Below are positions 45,677-53,930 of a stretch of DNA of 64,000 nt, one piece after another. The position numbers were made by a program, and so were the translations under genes. Each line of letters starts with the position of its first letter. Within the stretch, counting starts at the first letter, position 1. Under the pieces are notes generated by a model. The model made no database searches. It worked only from the letters and a program-made list of their open reading frames with translations, and had not been told where the DNA came from. The stretch spans positions 103,137 to 167,136 of the forward strand of contig JAHHQL010000002.1 in the NCBI GenBank assembly GCA_020026415.1. Direction: 5' to 3'. Source of the DNA: Alistipes sp. (GTDB lineage Bacteria > Bacteroidota > Bacteroidia > Bacteroidales > Rikenellaceae).

Positions 45677-47904
45677 AGTTCAAACGAGAAGATTATATAG
45701 CATTTCTTGAAACTGAGTATGATACTCAGATGAAGGAATATGGTCGTCTGATTGCAACTAAAGCTACAGTTCTGAAAGAACGTGGCGAAGTATTTGTTGG
45801 CAAGTTTGTTGGCTTTAGAGGAGATTTCTCCATCTTCAAAGTGCGTATCTCTGACAACATGCCTCGTAAAAATTCTTTCTGGACAGCATCTTGTTTTATC
45901 GGCGAGATGGCAAGTTACAAGAATTGGGGTGATTGTGCTTGGGCAGACCTTCGGGAACAATATCAATGTGATTACTCTGATGCACATTGCGTCTGGATTT
46001 CAAAATCAGAAGACCCTGCATTTTGCTTGGTTGGGGTGAAGAATATTACCGTGGATTTTGCAAATTTGCTTGAATCCCAAAATCCAATCATTGCCTTCGG
46101 GCCTAACGACCCACCATTGAAATATCTACTCAACTTGAAAGATATTGTCCAAAACTCTGAATGTAAAGCGACAAAAGAAATTTTAGATTATTTTTCTGTT
46201 GAAGAAAGCACATGGAATCCACAAAAGGTTGCCGCGACAGAAGACCTGAATATCCACATTCTGCGTAGCTTGGAATCTCATAATACTGTTGCCATTCAAG
46301 GCCCCCCTGGAACAGGTAAAACATATAGGATGGGAAGGTTAGTCGCACAGCTTTTGTCAGAAAGAAAAAGCGTGTTGGTAACAGCACTAACTAATGAAGC
46401 ATTGAAAGTCGTTGCTTCCAAAGAGGATTTGAAACCGTATCTTGAAAGTGGCAAAGTATCAAAGACAAGCCTGACGATAGACGAGCGACACGAATTACCT
46501 AAATTGGTGGCAAATGAAGGAAACGTTTGCAATGCCACGCCCGGTCATCTCTCGCTTGCCACGTTCTACATTTCAAGTGGGTGGGCTAAAGACATGCTTG
46601 AAACTACTCCTTTTGATTATGTCATAGTAGACGAAGCAAGTCAAGCGTTACTACCAATGATTGCCGCATCGAAGAAGTTAGGAAGCAAAGTCGTATGGAT
46701 AGGAGACCAGAAGCAGCTTGCTCCTATTGTTAAAACCAATGAAGACAAAATCAATACTTGTGGATGGAGTCCTATTGTGAAAGGATTTGATACTCTTTGC
46801 AATAATATTCCTATGCCAACATTCATGTTGAGCGATACATTCCGTTTGACTAAGAGAGGAGCTGAATTCACTGGTGTCTTCTACAACAATGAACTGAACT
46901 CGGTTGCAGGTGTTGATGAGATACAAACATCCTTGCCTGTATTGAATAGATTGGGAGGACCGTCTTTGGTGGATTTAGAACTTAAAATAGGAGATAAGAA
47001 ACCTGTAAATGCGTTGAATGTTGCCTTTGATTTGACTGAGCGAATATTGAAAGAAAGTCCCGAAGCTAAAATAGCAATTCTATCCAAGTTCAAAGAAACG
47101 GTCAAGGAATTGCAAAAGACATTCATCACGAAACTGTACAGCGAGGAGATTCCCGACAATCTGAAAATAGAAACTGTTGACAGAATACAGGGATTGACTG
47201 TCGATTATACCATTTTTCTCATCCCCAATGCTTCTGTTATCTATTCTCTTGACAGCGAACTTTTTAATGTAGCAACATCTCGTGCAAGCCGTTGTACTAT
47301 AATTGTTGCTGATAGGATGATTCTCAAAAACTTCATGTCAGATGAGGTTCGACGCTTCTTGCTGAAAATCAATGAAAACAAAGTTGCAGCATTAAACCCA
47401 TCCATGACTCAAACCATAACATCTGGTGAATTAAAGGTAACGGTTCTTGGGAAAATCAATCTGCCTGAAAAACATTTGAAGGAGATTGTGGCAGACAAGG
47501 AGAATATTTTCATTATTGACACGAATGTGTTTGTAAAATGTCCAACCATTATCTCAAAAATAGGAAAGTATAAAGTTGTGATTCCCACTACAGTATTGGA
47601 AGAACTTGATCGTTTAAAATTGAAACAAAGTATTGACAAGAAAGCACTCAACGATGCGGTTAAAAACATCAACAAGGCTTTTCTTAATAATTATTCCAGC
47701 ATGGAAGAAGGCGACTCGTCCTTGCTTCCCAATGGTTTCGATGCACAAAAAGCCGATTGTCTTATTCTTTCCGTTGCACTAAGATATAAAACAGAGGATA
47801 AGAATCCTATATTGTTGACTTCCGACAATCTCTTGCAATCCAAGGCTCTCGGATTAGGCATTACAACAATTTCGTTGCAAGATTTTCTTTCCGAAAGAAG
47901 ATGA
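45673..47904 (+). CDS. UPF1-like SF1 helicase fused to a PIN ribonuclease domain
   Basis: 743 residues. N-terminal OB/beta-rich region (30-140), then SF1 helicase: Walker A GPPGTGKT (210-217), VIVDEASQA (317-325), GDQKQLAP (344-351), DRIQGLTVDY (about 503-512) and NVATSRA (532-538). Residues about 611-740 are a PIN domain (IIDTNVF with Asp616, TTVLEELDRLK with Glu644, DCLILSVALR, LLTSDN). A helicase that opens RNA or RNA-DNA hybrid and a PIN nuclease that cuts it in one chain suggests an RNA-cleaving effector. Third gene of the ATPase cargo operon. Confidence 0.85.
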   Translation: MKFKREDYIAFLETEYDTQMKEYGRLIATKATVLKERGEVFVGKFVGFRGDFSIFKVRISDNMPRKNSFWTASCFIGEMASYKNWGDCAWADLREQYQCDYSDAHCVWISKSEDPAFCLVGVKNITVDFANLLESQNPIIAFGPNDPPLKYLLNLKDIVQNSECKATKEILDYFSVEESTWNPQKVAATEDLNIHILRSLESHNTVAIQGPPGTGKTYRMGRLVAQLLSERKSVLVTALTNEALKVVASKEDLKPYLESGKVSKTSLTIDERHELPKLVANEGNVCNATPGHLSLATFYISSGWAKDMLETTPFDYVIVDEASQALLPMIAASKKLGSKVVWIGDQKQLAPIVKTNEDKINTCGWSPIVKGFDTLCNNIPMPTFMLSDTFRLTKRGAEFTGVFYNNELNSVAGVDEIQTSLPVLNRLGGPSLVDLELKIGDKKPVNALNVAFDLTERILKESPEAKIAILSKFKETVKELQKTFITKLYSEEIPDNLKIETVDRIQGLTVDYTIFLIPNASVIYSLDSELFNVATSRASRCTIIVADRMILKNFMSDEVRRFLLKINENKVAALNPSMTQTITSGELKVTVLGKINLPEKHLKEIVADKENIFIIDTNVFVKCPTIISKIGKYKVVIPTTVLEELDRLKLKQSIDKKALNDAVKNINKAFLNNYSSMEEGDSSLLPNGFDAQKADCLILSVALRYKTEDKNPILLTSDNLLQSKALGLGITTISLQDFLSERR

Positions 47905-48185
47905 TTGTAAGTTTACAAATAAATACGATAAAAATATGGTACTTAGTGAAAATTTTGGAGGATAATCTGCTCTGCGACCCAAAAGCTAAGGGATAACGAA
48001 CAATATCGGAAAAATATTGTACCTTTGTACAGGCTTAAGCAATGAGCCAAAATAGAAGTGGAATATCGGAAATAAATTGCATCGAAAAAAGAAGAAACCG
48101 CTCGTATTGACACTCCAAATGAGTTAAGAATCAATAAAAGCGTTAAATCTTCACCCCTTAGAATGTACCCTTAAAGGTTACGACC
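47905..48185 (+). other. right terminal region of the nested element
   Basis: No gene that I can support. A good -7 box (TACCTTTG, 48020-48027) points outward, and behind it is only a 22-codon frame (ATG about 48041) plus a continuation in another frame, perhaps the stub of a lost gene. Confidence 0.4.
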
Positions 48186-48196
48186 ATATTTCTGAC
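48186..48196 (+). repeat. candidate right att core of the nested element
   Basis: ATATTTCTGAC, identical to 32209-32219. It lies after the last cargo gene and just before a minus-strand frame fragment. Confidence 0.4.
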
Positions 48197-48199
48197 TTA

Positions 48200-48550
48200 T
48201 TACTTGCAAATTATTGAGTAATAACTGGTTGTAAATACTATTATCTGTTTTTTAAAATGTTTTGCATTAAAAAAACTTAAGAATAAATCTAATTCAGCTT
48301 CTTCGGCTGTCTGGTAATTTTTGATCAATACGCTAAAACCAGCATTAGAGTATTCTTCTTTGATTTTCGCAACTTCATCATTATGATTTCCTAAATAATC
48401 AAATATGTCAATACCATAATAACGGCCAGAGTTATATTTGTAAACTTTCACATTGTTATGTGTGGTTACATCATAATCATAGCGTAAATAAGCTTCGTCT
48501 ATTTTTTTATATCTATTTTCATGATGATAATATTTTATAGTTCAAATATA
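48200..48550 (-). pseudogene. fragment of an unidentified gene next to the right att
   Basis: A minus-strand frame open from about 48550 to the stop at 48200 (83 residues from a GTG at 48451). It contains GRYYGIDIFDYLGNHNDEV and EEAELDLFLSFF; no family recognised. At its end a one-base shift in the A6 run near 48255 would carry the frame on into the att core and, across the nested element, in frame into the NACHT fragment. No Walker A is found here, so a link to the NACHT gene stays speculative. Confidence 0.35.
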
Positions 48551-48839
48551 ATAATAAAAAAATAGGATTTACTATAATGTTGATAATAATATAGCAGGTT
48601 CCTTGTTGTGTATTCTTGAGGTATGAAAGAAACCGATAGTTGATATTTCTATATTTTTTATTTATAGACAGATGGTATTATAATATGAGATTGTGTGTCT
48701 TTGAAGATAATTTAGAATTTGTTTAATAAGGGGCCTTTTAGCCGTTTTAATAGAATGTTGCTTTTGTAGTTTATATATAGGTTGGAAATATATTGTATGC
48801 GTTTATTCCTATTTTATATTTATAAAGTGATTCAATCCT
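48551..48839. other. AT-rich gene-free stretch
   Basis: 289 bases, mostly A and T, nothing I can support. Confidence 0.4.
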
Positions 48840-49320
48840 ATGGATTACGAAGAAGAAAAAGAGCGGATTCTTGATGCTCTTGATGAAGGTCATTACAGCG
48901 TGTCGTATGAACCGACCGAACGAGAAAAGTGGGAGGGAACGAAGTTCTATGTTTTCTTGGAGGATGATGTGAAATACGGCATTGATGGCGGCCGATGCAT
49001 CATCGCACAGCTTTCGCTACGACATCATGTGCGATGAGTGGCTTGAGGAAGAAACTGAGGATGAGGATGAGGATGAAAATGATTTGATTGATGAACTTAT
49101 TGAGGATGAAGAGTTCGATTATAAATTGAACGAGGAGGAGGCTGATACTTTGTCCGATAATGAACTCGAGAAGCAATTCCCGAAACTCTACGCGAAGGTT
49201 GCTCGTCAAGTGCAGTCGCGTGCCGAGGAGGATATGGAGTCCGAGGAGAATGTTGAGGAACTGAATCTGAGTTTCTATCTGATCTTTACCCGCGAGATGT
49301 TCGCATATAATTTGGGATAA
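48840..49320 (+). pseudogene. acidic protein gene with a frameshift
   Basis: Two overlapping frames: 48840-49037 (MDYEEEKERILDALDEG...) and 48982-49320, which carries on with DASSHSFRYDIMCDEWLEEE and a run of Asp/Glu (EDEDEDEN), ending FTREMFAYNLG. Removing one G in GATGGCGGCC near 48985 fuses them into a single protein of about 160 residues. GC content is higher than in its surroundings. Function unknown; the strong acidity recalls DNA-mimic or chaperone-like small proteins, but that is only a guess. Confidence 0.6.
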
Positions 49321-49484
49321 GGTCGGTGTATACGAGAAGTTAATTCCGTAGATACTAAGAAAATGTTTATCTAAGAGGGTTTATTGTTAAGCTCTCTTAG
49401 ATTTCTTTATTGGGGACTATCGAATAACAGCGTATTATAATACTTCTTTATGAGGGTAAAAACATCATTTATTCGTCCGATTGG

Positions 49485-49695
49485 AGGTGCAAGTTTTGTG
49501 GAAAAATGAGGACGATAATTGGTGAAAAATAGCCCTCTTTGAAAGGGCCTGAAAAAGCAAGATTCATTCTAAAATAGAATAAAAATAGAATGAATTCTGG
49601 AAATCGGGGACTGCCGATCTAGTTGTGGATCGGTAAAGTTTTTTGGTGTGGTTTTTAGGCCTTTTTTTGTGCTTAAAAACGGGTCGAGTTTTGTA
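49485..49695 (+). repeat. direct repeat, copy B (relic of the Rep-like gene end)
   Basis: About 211 bases homologous to 29223-29427 in the same orientation; the Rep-like gene itself is absent here, only its last codons and the downstream region remain. It carries the inverted repeat ATTCATTCTA/TAGAATGAAT (49562-49571, 49586-49595), less complete in copy A. Confidence 0.75.
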
Positions 49696-50761
49696 TGGCT
49701 CGTGTGGTGCTAAAGCATAAGAAAACTTATGCTCCTTCAGAGAAGGAAAGTTGGGTATTTATTGTGCCTTTTTTATCTGAAATTGAAGATTCAGGTTTCT
49801 TTAAATTGTTCTTGTTTTTTGTCGTTGTATAAATAACTCTCAAAAAAACCATATTGTTGTGTAATATTTGTTATACCTGTTAATATAATACGATATTACT
49901 TAAACGGAAGTGTTGGTAACGGGTAAGAAAAACATGATAAAGATGTGCACCGAAATTTATCAGTGTTTATGAGAGTTGTTCATTGTTATTATGTTCTTGA
50001 TGGGCAAAACCATATCGTTGATATAGATGAGGTAACTCCTATTTATTGAGAATAGCATACTTCCCATTGCCTTTCTGCTCGGGGAAAAGTGAACAATTCT
50101 TTACGGATGTTAAAGATCATTGTGCTGGGAAGAACTTAAAGTGTTTGTTTATCAACCTTCATGTGTTTAGAATTGACAATAATCAAGAATATGACGATAA
50201 GTTCTACTGCAGTTGACTGGGGGTGAGGAGCAATCTCGAAAAGAAAGTAGTTCCTATCCGGTTGGGAAATAGGTGTGCGGTATAGTTTTATTATAAAAAA
50301 ATAAGTGCTGGTATCATATATGCATATATACACGTTCTAAATAAACTTAAATCTCTTTTAAAATGGATGTAAAGATTATTAATGTATATATTTCTTTTGT
50401 AGTAGTAAGTATAATTACATGATTAATTTAAATTTTCGGACTATTTGATCTTCTTGCATTGCATTTTTTATATATGTACTGAAAATAGATAACCATAGGT
50501 TTTATCCTGGTGCTTTTGTCTCGAGCTATCCTACTTATATGATGCTTTCCCGAACATAGTATGTTTTCTCTAAAATTGCTTTTATGAGATTCTTATTTAG
50601 ACTGAAATTTTCATCATATAGTGACAAAATATCGCTAACTTGATCTTAAAACAATAGTGATATTTATGTAGTAAAAGTTGCTATTGTTGTTTTTAACTTA
50701 TACCAAATTACTTGAAATTAGACTGTCGATATGATTCTTACAAAATCATCTGTGTTTTTTT
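49696..50761. other. long AT-rich gene-free region
   Basis: About 1.07 kb between the Rep relic and the ATPase promoter. Only short frames without support. No tRNA, CRISPR or tandem repeat seen. Confidence 0.5.
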
Positions 50762-50803
50762 ATCCGTAATTTTTTTACGGATATAATCTTTTGATTATAT
50801 TTG
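50762..50803 (+). promoter_or_regulatory. promoter with palindromic operator for the ATPase/TOPRIM operon
   Basis: TATATTTG (50796-50803) is a TAnnTTTG -7 box 20 bases before the start codon. Just upstream is a perfect inverted repeat ATCCGTAA/TTACGGAT (50762-50769, 50775-50782) over the expected -33 region, so a repressor site is likely; it could otherwise be a small terminator. Confidence 0.5.
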
Positions 50804-50822
50804 CAAATAAACTCTTAAAATT

Positions 50823-51926
50823 ATGTTAGCAAAATTTTCTGTAACAAATTATATGGGATTCCCTCGAAAAATAACTTGGGATCTGTCACAACCAAGAGAT
50901 TATTCTTTTAATTCAGAATTAATCAAAGATAATATCGTCAAAAATGGAATAATCTATGGAGAAAATGGTTCAGGTAAGACAAGTCTTGGCCGTGCGATTT
51001 TTGATATAGTTAATTTGACAAATACGGCGAACCCAACCAACTATAGAGAATCCATCTTTCGTGGTTCCCCTGACCAGAATATAGATTTTGAATATACATT
51101 CGTTATGGATGGAACCGTAATAGAATATACTTATAGTAAAAACATTGGTGGTCAATTAGTAAAAGAATCACTAAGGCAAGCTGGAAATGTAGTTTTTGAG
51201 AAAGATAATGATCATCTAATTATTTCTAGTGAATTCCCCATTGAGAAAGGTATGACGGATAGTTTGGTACAAAGCGCCAATTCAGTCTCCATTCTTAAAT
51301 TCATTTTCGGAACATTCCCATTGACAGAGAATCATTACATAAAGAAGTTGATGGATTTTATCAATTCTATGCTTTGGTTTCGATGCCTTGATGAACGTAG
51401 GTATATTGGACTTGATACAGGTGTGGTAAATATCGCTCAATATATCATAAGGAATAATTACTTGAAAGAATTTGCGGAATTTCTAAATATAGAAAGCAAA
51501 CAGACATTTGATTTTTCCCCAACCCAACTCGATAGCAATATAATTCTATGTAATATGGATGGTTATGTTGTACCTTTCCATGAAATTATTTCCACAGGAA
51601 CATCTGCACTTGAACTCTTATTTTATTGGATTAAAAGGATTAAGGAATCAGGCGCAAAATTTGTGTTTATAGATGAATTTGATGCATTTTACCATTTTGA
51701 GTTGTCGATGAATGTGTGTCGTACTTTATTCAAAGAAGATTTTCAAGTATTTATGACATCACATAACACGATGCTGTTGTCAAATGACTTACTTCGCCCC
51801 GACTGCGGATTCTTGATAGATAAGAATAGAATTGCTCCATTGAGTGACCTAACTAGCCGTGGTGAGTTGAGACAAGGGCATAACATAGAAAAAATGTATC
51901 GTGCTGGTGCGTTTAACTTGAAATGA
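50823..51926 (+). CDS. AAA (OLD/ABC-type) ATPase of a two-gene defence module
   Basis: 367 residues. Walker A GENGSGKT (46-53), ABC-like signature STGTSALELL (257-266), Walker B KFVFIDEFDAFYHF (279-292) and H-loop MTSHNT (311-316): an AAA_15/AAA_21 ATPase of the SMC/ABC class. It precedes a broken TOPRIM-type gene by 7 bases. Such ATPase + TOPRIM pairs include PARIS (AriA/AriB), AbiL and Gabija-like systems, where the ATPase holds the nuclease in check until phage signals arrive. Which family this pair belongs to I cannot say. Confidence 0.85.
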   Translation: MLAKFSVTNYMGFPRKITWDLSQPRDYSFNSELIKDNIVKNGIIYGENGSGKTSLGRAIFDIVNLTNTANPTNYRESIFRGSPDQNIDFEYTFVMDGTVIEYTYSKNIGGQLVKESLRQAGNVVFEKDNDHLIISSEFPIEKGMTDSLVQSANSVSILKFIFGTFPLTENHYIKKLMDFINSMLWFRCLDERRYIGLDTGVVNIAQYIIRNNYLKEFAEFLNIESKQTFDFSPTQLDSNIILCNMDGYVVPFHEIISTGTSALELLFYWIKRIKESGAKFVFIDEFDAFYHFELSMNVCRTLFKEDFQVFMTSHNTMLLSNDLLRPDCGFLIDKNRIAPLSDLTSRGELRQGHNIEKMYRAGAFNLK

Positions 51927-51933
51927 GCAGAGT

Positions 51934-52739
51934 ATGATTTTATTAATATTTGAAGGGGTCAAGGAAGAACCTAAAATTATGCAGACTATAAAAGAATTAT
52001 TCTTTAAGGATAATCCAAGTATGGTGCAATGTGCGTATGGTTCTGATACACATACTTTTGTGAAGGAAGTGAAAGAACTTCGGAAAGATGGTGGGGAAGT
52101 TGACATTTTTAATGTTGTAAAAGGTCGTATGAACAGAAGAGGAGATACATCCTTAAATAATTTTTTTTCATCTCAGTTTGAAGCGACCTATCTTTTTTTG
52201 ATTATGATCCTCAGAATGACACGATCCCATTAAGTCAACTTAATGAAGAGATATCAGAGATAATAGATGTCCTTTCTGATAGTAGTGAAAATGGTATGAT
52301 ATTTATTAGTTATCCAATGGTTGAATCTTTATATTGTTTGAACAGCATGCCTGATCCTAATTTTTGCAACTATATAGTTAGCATAGACCAATTACATAGA
52401 GGTAAAAGTTGGGCTATGGAATATGATTTTTATCGTAAAAGAAATAATGTCATTTTTGAGACCGATAATACGGGCATGATTAAAGAAAGGGATAATACCC
52501 TTAAGAGGTTATCATATTTAAAGATTGTGTGGAATTACATCATACAAGTTAATACATTAAAGGCCAATTTTATTTGCAATGGGAACAATAATCTTCCCTG
52601 TAATGTAGAGGATATTACAACTAAAAGAATATTTAATAAACAACTTGAGAAGTACGTTTTAAAAGGGAATAACGTATCTATCTTAAGTGCTTTCCCTTTA
52701 TTTTTATTTGAATATTTCCATGGGAATGGGGATTTCTAA
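51934..52739 (+). pseudogene. TOPRIM/RloB-like nuclease gene with a frameshift
   Basis: The first frame (51934-52233) begins LLIFEGVKEEPKIM, with the TOPRIM-type Glu, and stops soon after EATYLF. The second frame resumes at the same point with FDYDPQNDTIPL, the DxD of TOPRIM, then GMIFISYPMVES and runs to 52739. Adding one T to the seven-T run at about 52193-52199 restores a 268-residue protein. So either a 1-base loss has inactivated the effector of the ATPase pair, or the run length varies. Listed as one broken gene. Confidence 0.75.
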
Positions 52740-53315
52740 TGAGAGCACTTGTGACTGAAATGTAAAATATAATATGCTCAAATATCCGAAAGAATTAGTT
52801 GTTTGTGGAGTGTGGGGGGGCAGATCGAAAAGATTAGCTCTCCATTATAGTCTATTGTGCTGATTATTGGGGTACTGCCAATATTTACAATAAAAGTAAT
52901 TCTAAGATAATATTTGTAGTAGATGTTGGTGATATTATAACTTAAAATCCGTTGGTAGATGGTTATGGCTTTTTTATCCTCTTTCTTATCTTGAAAGCGA
53001 GGGCGTATATATTGTTTTGATGAAGTCTATATAGTGAAATTTACTCATATAGTTATAAAATAGAAGAGTAGTATGGATAGCTACCTAACTGTGCATAATG
53101 GGTTCGTTTACACTGTTGAATGTTTTCCTTGACTCAATTCAGATTTAATGATGGATTCATTTATTTGGTGAGGAAAGTTTATTAATTTGTTGACTGTTTG
53201 AATTGTCTGAAGGATGCTTAAACTTGATTTTAATCTCGAGTACGGACGAGTCATAAATATTTTATACTTTTAACTCCGCTAATAGGATTGAATACAATAT
53301 AAATCGACAACAGAG
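52740..53315. other. gene-free region before the remnants
   Basis: 576 AT-rich bases; no feature I can support. Confidence 0.4.
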
Positions 53316-53726
53316 ATGGAAAAACAAGTCTTGGCACTTATTGCGTGCCTGGGTGCAATCTTTACGACCCAGGCCGATGATTATACCAAAGGATTGTCCA
53401 TTTGGTTCGACCGACCGAACAATTTGGATCGGCGTGCCGTGTGGTTCGGGGGGCGTCCCGAATTGTGGGCCGAAAAAAAACTTCCCGAACTCTATGCCGG
53501 AGGTGGGGTAAATGCCGATCCTGCATGGGAATCCACATCGTTGCCGATTGGTAATGGAAGCATTGGTGCCAACATTATGGGGTCGATCGAGGCCGAACGA
53601 ATCACGTTTAACGAGAAAACATTATGGCGTGGCGGTCCGAACACATCTCGCGGTGCTGCCGCCTACTGGAATGTAAATAAGCATTCGGCACATTATCTGG
53701 ATGAGATCCGTCAGGCCTTATGCTGA
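53316..53726 (+). pseudogene. GH95 alpha-L-fucosidase, N-terminal fragment
   Basis: 136 residues with a signal peptide (ALIACLGAIFTTQA) and the N-terminal domain of family 95 glycoside hydrolases: ESTSLPIGNGSIGANIMG and ITFNEKTLWRGGPNT, then HYLDEIRQA, where homology ends and the frame stops within three codons. GH95 enzymes are about 800 residues, so more than 80 percent is missing. The GC-rich sequence contrasts sharply with what follows. Confidence 0.8.
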
Positions 53727-53925
53727 TGATAAGGCAAATATTATTGATGTTGAATTTGATGTCGCTGTTACGGCAACAGAAAATAATGGTATAGAAGGTG
53801 GTGGTAAAATAAAGGTGATGTCTCTTATTGAAGTAGGTGGAGGAGTAAACTCCAAAGTAGAAAATCAAACGGTTAGTAGAGTAAAATACACTTTGCCGCT
53901 TATTCTGAGTGGTACAAAGCATTAA
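53719..53925 (+). pseudogene. Trypco2-like domain, C-terminal fragment
   Basis: The frame reading ADDKANIIDVEFDVAVTATE..GGGKIKV and ..NQTVSRVKYTLPL resembles the C-terminus of Trypco2 (trypsin-co-occurring domain 2), a beta domain found beside trypsin-like proteases in bacterial conflict systems. It has no start of its own except an ATG at 53701 that lies in GH95-derived sequence. The GH95 and Trypco2 pieces are fused at about 53719, evidently by a deletion. Confidence 0.5.
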
Positions 53926-53930
53926 AGATT

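Larger units (their letters stand above)
32209..48196. mobile_element. nested integrative mobilizable element (about 16 kb)
   Basis: Gene order HTH - integrase - membrane protein - Xis - RepA-like ATPase - primase - MobV relaxase - cargo is that of Bacteroides mobilizable elements (NBU/Tn4555 type). The proposed ends are an 11-base direct repeat ATATTTCTGAC at 32209-32219 and 48186-48196. The left end lies in the truncated NACHT gene; the right end abuts a reading-frame fragment on the same strand. Transfer functions are mobilisation only, so a helper conjugative element is needed. The boundaries are inferred, the gene set is solid. Confidence 0.65.

Noticed and set aside
48020..48107. Short gene behind the outward -7 box at the right end of the nested element
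   Set aside because: Only 22 codons in frame; kept as a note in the end-region entry.
49561..49598. Inverted repeat in repeat copy B as a dif/Xer site
   Set aside because: The arm spacing and sequence do not match a dif site I can state with confidence, and copy A lacks the full right arm.
50136..50333. 65-codon minus-strand frame in the AT-rich region
   Set aside because: Low-complexity hydrophobic translation typical of AT-rich noncoding DNA, with no support.
52180..52210. Programmed frameshifting as the explanation for the split TOPRIM gene
   Set aside because: A T-run alone without a stimulatory structure or conserved slippery heptamer is weak evidence; simple mutation, run-length variation or sequencing error is more likely.
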